Shown one piece after another: positions 57,564-64,000 of a stretch of 64,000 nt of DNA. Under the pieces are notes generated by a model. The model was given only the letters and a program-made list of their open reading frames with translations. It did no database searches and was not told the DNA's origin. Location of the stretch: the NCBI GenBank assembly GCA_036346225.1, contig JARFIW010000170.1, positions 12,028,501-12,092,500 of the forward strand, written 5' to 3'. Each line of letters begins with the position of its first letter. Within the stretch, counting starts at the first letter, position 1. Source of the stretch: Platerodrilus igneus. Taxonomy: Eukaryota > Arthropoda > Insecta > Coleoptera > Lycidae. Made by a program: the position numbers and the translations under genes.

Positions 57564-57672
57564 TTAGGTCTTCAGTCCTGGCACTGGTTGTTTCCTATTC
57601 TGAGCTAACCTACACATTTCCTTGGAATTCCCACAGTCTGCATATTTCACTATCTGCATGCAATAATCATCT
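57564..57672 (+). repeat. Dispersed repeat R, copy 1
   Basis: CATTAGGTCTTCAGTCCTGG, CTATTCTGAGCTAACCTACA, ATTTCCTTGGAATTC and CATATTTCACTATCTGCATG recur in the same order at 58958-59052 and 59272-59390. Confidence 0.75.
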
Positions 57673-58460
57673 AAGTCTATCTCTACTTATCTTTTTCTAT
57701 CTCTGCTTGTAATATATCCCACACTATTCTCCAAGAATGCCTTAAAACGTATCCTGTCCTATTTCTCCTATTTTTTTTTTGTTTTCCACAGATATCTTTA
57801 CTCCCCTAGTATTTCTTCACTGTGGAACTCAATTCCTGCCATTATAAGAAATTCTACCACAATCTCTGTTCTGACAAACGTATCGGGAGTATCTACTATC
57901 GCAACAGTAGTTACATTTAGGATGCATGGGTTCCGAGATTAAGTGCCTGTTGTGTGACTGAGTGTTTTTTGTTATCTGTATGTATGAGCATAGGTGTGAG
58001 TGCACATACGCGCGAGTATGTATGTGTATGGCAAAGGAATATTTATTTATTTATTTAAACACTGTAAAAATGCTTATTTTTATTTTTAATATTTTTAGTT
58101 ATGTTTCTGTCAATTTTGAAGTAATCTCTAGTTAGGTGTAAGAGTGGACTTCATAGTCCAAATCTCGCTAGGGTTACTTCTAGAGTTAATAGTTATTTGT
58201 ATAAATGCTATTCAAATAATAAAGATATACAATACAATACAATACAATTTCTATAACCTCTTTGTTATTAACTTTGTCTGTCCATGCTATCATCCTCATA
58301 CATCTCAAGCACAACATTCCAAAAGGCTTCTGCCATTTTTCTGTCTGCTTCTCCTATTGCCCCTATTTAATAAACGTACTGTGCTGTGCTTAACACATAT
58401 GCTTTTTTCTATGTTTGTTGTCTTGGGACATAGCAGCTGCTCGTTCTTGTTAGATACAGA
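57673..58460. other. Intron sequence with an (ACAAT)n tail
   Basis: An AATAATAAAGATATACAATACAATACAATACAA segment near 58216-58246 looks like a LINE-type 3' end with a short pentamer tail, but no coding part was found before it. The plus ORF 58144-58575 runs through this tail into a SINE and is not a gene. Confidence 0.5.
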
Positions 58461-59400
58461 TCGGTTCCCCTTCTATTGTTTAAAAATATATACCGTATTT
58501 CCCCGACATTCAGTAGTATGTGAAGGGGAAGGTCCCGGGTTCGAATCCCGACACGATCCGCTTGAAAAATGTTAGACAAGCATTTTTCACAAAAATACAC
58601 CCTCGTTCGGATGAGAGGTAAAATGGAGGTCCCGTGTGTGAGTGTTGTCGTGCACGTTAAAGATCGCTACCTTGCTTGGAACAGCAAGGGTTCGGTAAAA
58701 TTCCAAATTTTCCAGGTATAAAAAACTCGCTTCCTGGCCAATGTAGTATGTTCGGATGGAGCATTGGAAAATCACATGTAAGTATATGAAGGGGGTTAAG
58801 CAGTCTGCGACTACTAAGATCTCCCAACACTTGAACATTTGCCTAATTAATATTTTTCCAATATATCATTTTGCACAATTAACATTCGTTGAAAATATTT
58901 CAAAACCAATACCTGTAGTTGTTTATAATAATCATCAGATTTAAGTTTCTTTCGTCATTAGGTTTTCAGTCTTGAAACTGGTTGGATGGATATCTTCACT
59001 TATTTCTATTCTGATCTAGCCTACCTGTTCCCTGAAATTTCCACAGCCTTGATACAGCTGGGTTCCCCTTCTGTTGTTTCCTATTATATGCCTTATTTCA
59101 CCGAGTTTCAGTGGTATGTGAAGAGTGTTAAGCAACCTGTGGCTGCCAAGGATCCCAAATCCAGCAAATCCTTTCGCACAATTAACATTAGTTGAGAATA
59201 TTGCAAAACTACTAATACCTATAGTTGCTTATAATAATAATCATGTTTAAGTACAGTTATTTTTTTGTCATTAGGTTTTCCATCTTGGATCTGGTTGGAC
59301 GCGTACCCCATTGATTTCTATTCTGAGCTAGCCTGTACATTTCCTTGAAATTTCTACAGCCTACATATTTCACTATATGTGTGCAATAGTCTTATCTTAA
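58461..59400 (+). repeat. Tandem R-Q repeat array, about 314-bp period, broken by a SINE
   Basis: Unit Q (GGTTCCCCTTCT.TTGTTT to GTAGTTG.TTATAATAATCA) is seen at 58461-58945 with a SINE inside, and at 59061-59255. Unit R (CATTAGGTTTTC to CACAGCC or beyond) is seen at 58958-59052 and 59272-59400. The order Q-R-Q-R and the R spacing of 314 bp indicate tandem duplication. Copies differ by roughly a fifth. Confidence 0.7.
58529..58781 (+). mobile_element. tRNA-derived SINE, copy 2, 5' truncated
   Basis: It starts just before a perfect B box (GGTTCGAATCC within GGGTTCGAATCCCG, 58537-58550); the A box is missing. The body has AAAAATGTTAGACAAGCATTTT, GTGTTGTCGTGCACGTTAAAG, and it ends GCATTGGAAAATCACATGTA. 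Flanked by GTATGTGAAGGGG (58516-58528) and GTATATGAAGGGG (58782-58794), a 13-bp duplication with one mismatch. The pre-insertion host sequence is visible in the parallel Q unit near 59111. Confidence 0.85.
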
Positions 59401-59468
59401 TGTATAATAAATGGAAACAAAACTAAAATACGAACGAACACAAACTGAATAAATATTGTATTCATAAA

Positions 59469-60480
59469 TTACAAATGCTCAAAAAGCTCACCACTTTGTG
59501 CAATACATAGCCTACACCTTTTAGCAATGGAATGCATTGCTTTTTTTAATGAACGCTTAGTAATGCTTCTATGAACGTTAATTACAGCTTCACCTAGTTT
59601 TGCTTCTGTATGAAATTTTTTAGTGTACACTTCATTTTTCACATGTCTATGTATAAAAAAATCTAATATTGAAAATTTCGGGCTTCGGAGTGGCCACTGC
59701 ACTGGACCATGTCTATCAATCCAAGAATCCTGATATAACCGATTTAAATAGTCAGTAACACTACGCGTGTTGTGCGGAGGTGCACCATCATGCTGGAACC
59801 ATTTGAGTCTCCCGTGCACTCGTAAAGGAAGTTCATCTAAAAGATTCTCGACATTTGCTTCCAACATATTTAAATATTTTCCTACTATTAAACTTCCATT
59901 AAATATTATAGGTCCTATAATATTGGTGCCTAGAACACCAACCCATACATTAAAACCAAATTTTATTTGTGGTGTTCGTTGCTGAAGTGCATGCGGATTT
60001 TCTTGCATCCACAGATGCTCATTGAACCTATTAAAAATACCACAATTCGTGTACCTTGTTTCATCTGACCATAAAACAGTAAATGGAAATTCGTGATCCT
60101 TTTGACACTCCTCCACAAACCATCTGCAAAATTTTATCTGCTTGTTTTCATCTCCTGGATGTTTGAACAATTGATGTTTTGTATGGATGTAACTTATGCT
60201 TTTTCAGGACCCGAACAACAGATCGTTGCGATTTTCCACTGGATAAAGCAATTTCTTTTGTAGAAGTAGAAGGATTGACCTGATTGCTAGCTAATACATG
60301 TATTTGCATACTTTCATCAATATTTTGTACATTGTGTTCCTTTCCTTGTATAAAACTACCATGGTCTCTTAAATTTATATACAAGTTACAAAATGTCGGA
60401 ACAGATGATTGACGGCGGTTAAAGTAGCGTTCAAAATATAAATCTGCTGCTCTAGTAGAATTTTAATTACACTCAATGTA
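59469..60480 (-). pseudogene. Mariner-like (DDE) transposase, decayed
   Basis: The N-terminal block (60384-60148) has STSTKEIALSSGKSQRSVVR and LKKHKLHPYKTS. The main block (60170-59469) has FTVLWSDETRYTN (first Asp), GFNVWVGVLGTNIIGPI, LKWFQHDGAPPHNTR (second Asp), WPLRSPKFSILDFFIHRHVK (third, in SILDF) and AKRCRLCIAQSGELFEHL. Related to the element at 40060 but longer reading. A frame shift lies near 60160. The end CACCCTGTA at 61093-61101 could be its right terminus; no left partner was found. Confidence 0.82.
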
Positions 60481-61129
60481 ACAAGTTAACATATCGAGCT
60501 TTTCCTCCTTAACTATAATTCATTTTAGCTTAAAAGAACCTAATTATTAGTAATAATGTGAACAATAACACCAATGACAGTTACTTCAAAATATAAAGTG
60601 GGATTCTATAGGCTTGTTTTATTGTTTTCATGGGTGGTCTGATAATTCTGAACAATAAAAACAAAAAACCTTAATATTTCGCTCATTTACAAGAATAACT
60701 CCATCATGTGCTATATTAGTCAAATCTGCACAACATAAGCTATTAAACAAGCCCATGGCCAATTATGCATTCCATTTAAAAAATTGAGGTTATGTACATA
60801 TCTATGAAACAAAAAAAAAAAATTTTCCAACCACTCATTCTAATTCAGCATAAAAATATCTACAAGTTTTCTATTTACATTATTACTCTAATGTCAACAA
60901 TAACACCGACAGATGGATTTGAAAAAAATTACAATATTTAGATATCTAGATATATCTAGATATCCGTGGATTTTTTCTAAAAGAAGAAAAGCACATGCGA
61001 GATCAGCAGACAAAACCGCATTACTTTTCCCATTTGAGCGTCTCTCTATCTCTAATGGTTTCCAAGATGTCCATAGTGAAAATGAAAAAAAAAACTCACC
61101 CTGTATAGTTTACAAGTTGGAAGACAATT
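60481..61129. other. Intron sequence with a 24-bp perfect palindrome
   Basis: 60941-60964 is a perfect palindrome whose left half is GATATCTAGATA. TCACCCTGTATA near 61092-61103 resembles a Tc1/mariner end. No gene. Confidence 0.6.
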
Positions 61130-62095
61130 CTGTTATTGCTTGTCCAGTGGCTTTGTGTTTTTGTTTGCACCTTATCTGTACCCGGCGCCTTACCATTTTT
61201 CAGACCTTTTTAATGCTAATTCAAACTCACCTCATCCCAAGTCATCCTTTTCAACATCTGATTCCCGTTCTAATGGTGTTAGTTCTTCTCCTGCATATAA
61301 ATTCCCTATATATTCATGCCATGTAACCAATTTCTCTACATTTTCTATAATGACGTTTCCTCCCGTGTCCCTTATATTTTTGCTATATGGTTTTATATGC
61401 ATAAAATTCATTTGAATTAGTTTATATGCTTCATCTGTCTTTTCTATTTCCATCTTAGTTTGTATCTCTTTGCACTTTTCATCAATCCATTGTTCTTTAG
61501 CTTTCCTGCGTTTGCGAATAATTTCCCATATTATGGTTTTGTATCTCTGTTTTCCTGTTTTGTCTGATCTATTTTTGTATTTTCGGATATTTAGGATATC
61601 CTTTATTATCCGGTGGTTTTTATTTTCTTTTTGTGTATACTCCAGAATATCTCTGGCTACCATATCTAAACTGGATTTAATGTTATTTCATTCTGTTTTT
61701 ACTTCCTTAATATCAGAAATTTTCCCGACGCCTTTCAGCAATTCATTTGACTTTTTTTCAAATCTTTCGTGGATATCTTTATCTTTTAGTTTTTCAAAGT
61801 CAAAGTGCCCTTTTCCGTTTCTTTTTTTTTCAAATTTTTTAATTCAAGCGTGGCCTTCATAATTACGATGTTGTGGTCAGTGTCTATATCTGCTTCTGGG
61901 TAGCTTCTACAGTCTTTTACTTGATTCCTATACCATTGTCTAACAAGAATGTAATCTATTTGATATCTTCCTATATCTCCTGGCATTTTCCACGTATATC
62001 GTCTTCTAGCATGATGTTGAAATAATGTGTTTGTGATGATTAAATTGTTCTTGTCGCAAAATTCTGCCAACCTATTTCCCTGTCGTTTCTCATGT
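61130..62095 (-). mobile_element. RTE-like LINE fragment (endonuclease end and linker)
   Basis: The minus strand 62095-61786 reads RLAEFCDKNNLIITNTLF, RRRYTWKMPGDIGRYQIDYI and DTDHNIVIMKA (the SDHN-type His of the endonuclease). Block 61663-61232 reads KTGKQRYKTIIWEIIRKRRK and EEWIDEKCKEIQ-like, and LVTWHEYIGNLYAGEE, the linker before the RT. It is related to, but distinct from, the LINE at 21290. The RT is missing. Confidence 0.82.
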
Positions 62096-63440
62096 TCTCC
62101 AACAAGGGGACAAACTCACAGGATATTACCTACTCAGATGAATTGTTCGAAATCCTCTATGGATATCCCCCAGTCTATACCACAAGTAAAAACCAAACCA
62201 ATGCAAGGACAAATTTGAAACAATTAACTTCAACTCTTAATGAGGGTAAAACTATAGACATAATCAATTATACCTACTAAGACACTCACATTACTGCAGT
62301 CACACCATCATAATGCACAAAATTCTAGTGGAAGCTTTCAAGCTGCAGCAATTACAGAAACAAATACATCCATCACCTATTGAAGCCAGGTAACATCAGT
62401 TACATGATCTAAAAACACAAGATAGCCAGTTAAATACACCTAAGCTATTACTTATAGAGGACAGTTATGTAAAAAACATGACGTATACTAAACCAAATGC
62501 AACAATTAGGCAAATCGTAGATGGACTAGTTAACACTATAAAGAGCTACTTCCAGAGCGAAATGCTTTAGTGGTAGTATAAATGATTTAAATAAATATAA
62601 TAATAAGCAAATCGTGAAATCATTCAAATATATCATAGATTTATATAAAAATACTAACCTTATTATTATGACAATCCTGTACAGGTTTGAACGGTTCTTT
62701 ATATAACAAACAAATCTACAATATTAACAAATAACTAATGACACTTAACAAAAACAAATTTATCTTTCAAGTTATACATGTCTAAACTCATTTAAAATGG
62801 TCAGCTTATACAAAGTTTGGTTTACATTTAAACATTAAGAGCAAAAAGAAACTGATTGACATTCTTATGGATATGATTAATAAAACATCTATCAAATGAT
62901 GTAAAATACTAACAATGAAATTTGTGTTATTGATCCGACAACCAATGTAAATATTCTTATATTCATATGTAGAACCCCGAAGACCAATGCCTACTGTACT
63001 TCCCATAATGTACCTCATACTATTCCATTACACATTCTCTATCAAAACATTCCATCAGTTAAAAATGAGTTAAACGAAATTGAATCATATATACAGAATA
63101 AAAACTTTCATATACTATGTTTTGTTGAGCATTGATTAAAGAATTCTGATTTATGGATGGATACTTTGTTGCATCATACTTCTGTGGAACTTTAAAGATT
63201 CATGATTTTGCTTCGAAATGAAGTACAGGATAAATATCACAATTTACACTGCTTAAACAAGCATTCAATCGAAGTTCACTGTAAATTATCGGCCATCTTA
63301 CTAACTTCAATAGCCACAATCAATTAATATTTACAGATCCCCATTGGGAGATTTTGAAATGTTTCGTGAAATTATAAACACAATCCTAAGCCTAACTGAT
63401 TCCACAATAGTATATTGTGTATCTAGTAACAAAAGCAATA
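62096..63440 (+). mobile_element. CR1-like LINE fragment: ORF1 remnant and endonuclease start
   Basis: Plus-strand pieces read LLIEDSYVKNMTY (about 62450), INDLNKYNNKQIVKSFKY (62577-62630) and LYKNTNLIIMTILYRFER. They resemble an SGNH-type esterase ORF1 (GDS start motif changed to EDS). Then (about 63030-63440) HILYQNIPSVKNELNEIESY, FHILCFVEH, IYRSPLGDFEMFREI, the start of the endonuclease. Stops and shifts are many. The ORF1 assignment is tentative; the endonuclease one is firmer. Confidence 0.6.
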
Positions 63441-63631
63441 TATTCCCAGGCAACAATGCAAAGCATCGAGAGTCAGGGAATGTTCTTTTACTATGAGGTG
63501 CATATATTATTTTTCTGAACTCGCATTCAATATTTTTGAATATCTATTATTAGTGCATTATTAAATAAAATATTTAAATAAACATACACCGACAAGCATA
63601 CTTGTGGTAACTAAAAATATCTTTTTTTAAG

Positions 63632-63761
63632 GTGTAAGTCATGGTGATGATTTAACAATTATATTTAATTGTCCTAAAATACCTTTGAAAAAGTTTACAG
63701 GAAACGATCTAAATATGAGAGAAATTTTGTTGAATATATGGACATCATTTGCTCGAACTGG
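63632..63761 (+). CDS. Carboxylesterase exon with catalytic His (GVSHGDD)
   Basis: The acceptor is TTTTTTTAAG and the donor GTAAGT, in phase 1 and out phase 2. The junction creates GVSHGDDLTIIF; the His of G..HGDDL is the triad His. It continues with FTGNDLNMREILLNIWTSFA and RTG, the M...W.NFA.TG helix typical of insect esterases. The reading is unbroken. Confidence 0.93.
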
Positions 63762-63821
63762 GTAAGTATTAAATAAATTGGTTGCGTTTAGTTAACTTAT
63801 CAAAATGCTTTTTTTTTTTAG

Positions 63822-64000
63822 AAAACCTAATATAGATGGAGTAGATTGGAAACCCGTTTCGAATGAACCTAATAGTTTATTGGATTATTTACACATAATG
63901 TCTCCGTATCACTTAACAATGAACCAAACCAAAGACTTAGGAAACGGATTCTTCTGGAACTCTTTGAAGTTTAAAGAAAATGAACACTTGTTTTCAAATA
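63822..64000 (+). CDS. Carboxylesterase exon, runs off the right edge
   Basis: A 60-bp intron with a long T tract and acceptor TTTTTTTAG precedes it. Joined with the two carried G bases it gives G-KPNIDGVDWKPV, then LLDYLHIMSPYHLTMNQ and a GFFWNSL segment. P...G..W.P.......YL.I.....M.......FW..L is the C-terminal block of these enzymes. No stop codon occurs before base 64000, so the end of the gene lies outside. Confidence 0.9.

Noticed and set aside
58144..58575. Plus ORF of 143 codons
   Set aside because: It runs from an (ACAAT)n tail through repeat Q into a SINE, so it is a chance fusion of repeats.

Overview
The window looks like AT-rich nuclear DNA of an insect. The evidence is one spliced host gene of the insect type-B carboxylesterase family, with canonical GT-AG introns, plus a dense load of typical insect transposons (BEL/Pao, Gypsy, RTE-like and CR1-like LINEs, mariner, pogo, hAT, and a tRNA-derived SINE). 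Nothing bacterial, no CRISPR array and no rRNA was seen. I cannot name the order; the esterase reads most like hymenopteran or beetle esterases from memory, which I could not check.

The main host gene runs left to right from 25424 past the right edge. Eight exons were located by reading frame, splice sites and phase: 25424-25523, 26666-26860, 38686-38871, 51517-51873, 51929-52113, 54922-55081, 63632-63761 and 63822-64000. They join in phase with no stop. They carry the EDCLY block, the HGGG oxyanion hole, the nucleophile Ser (GLSAG), the acid Glu (SHEG) and the His (GVSHG). The first exon(s) (signal peptide, N-terminus) and the 3' end are not in view. The gene is stretched by transposons in introns of about 11.8, 12.6 and 8.6 kb, while two introns are only 55 and 60 bp.

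Layout. 1-3003: 3' part of a BEL/Pao element on +, split by an 805-bp solo LTR. 3004-6178: Gypsy gag to RNase H on -, truncated. 6179-7443: its probable 5' noncoding part with a diverged repeat. 7444-14028: a complete BEL/Pao element on - with two apparently identical 317-bp LTRs, a 5-bp target duplication and broken ORFs. 14330-15085: second copy of the diverged repeat. 15086-21200: AT-rich DNA with little structure. 21290-24545: RTE-like LINE on +, then a 93-bp x 5 minisatellite and a second LINE tail. Intron between exons 2 and 3: antisense USP16/45-like pseudogene (26924-27870), then a Gypsy element on - (about 28380-37815) that holds a CR1-like LINE (31165-34635), a LINE tail and a 1259-bp foldback DNA transposon (35894-37152), then another LINE tail. 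Next intron: mariner-like element with ~295-bp inverted repeats (40060-41897), pogo-like element (42035-44326), a SINE, and a hAT element (48037-51433). Intron after exon 6: a mariner (55269-57089) holding a solo LTR, short repeats, a second SINE copy, another mariner-like transposase and two LINE fragments.

Several insertions could be dated relative to one another because removing the insert and one target duplication restores the reading frame of the older host element. No new multi-gene system was found. The most informative content is this nested insertion history inside a long esterase gene, and several element families that may be undescribed.
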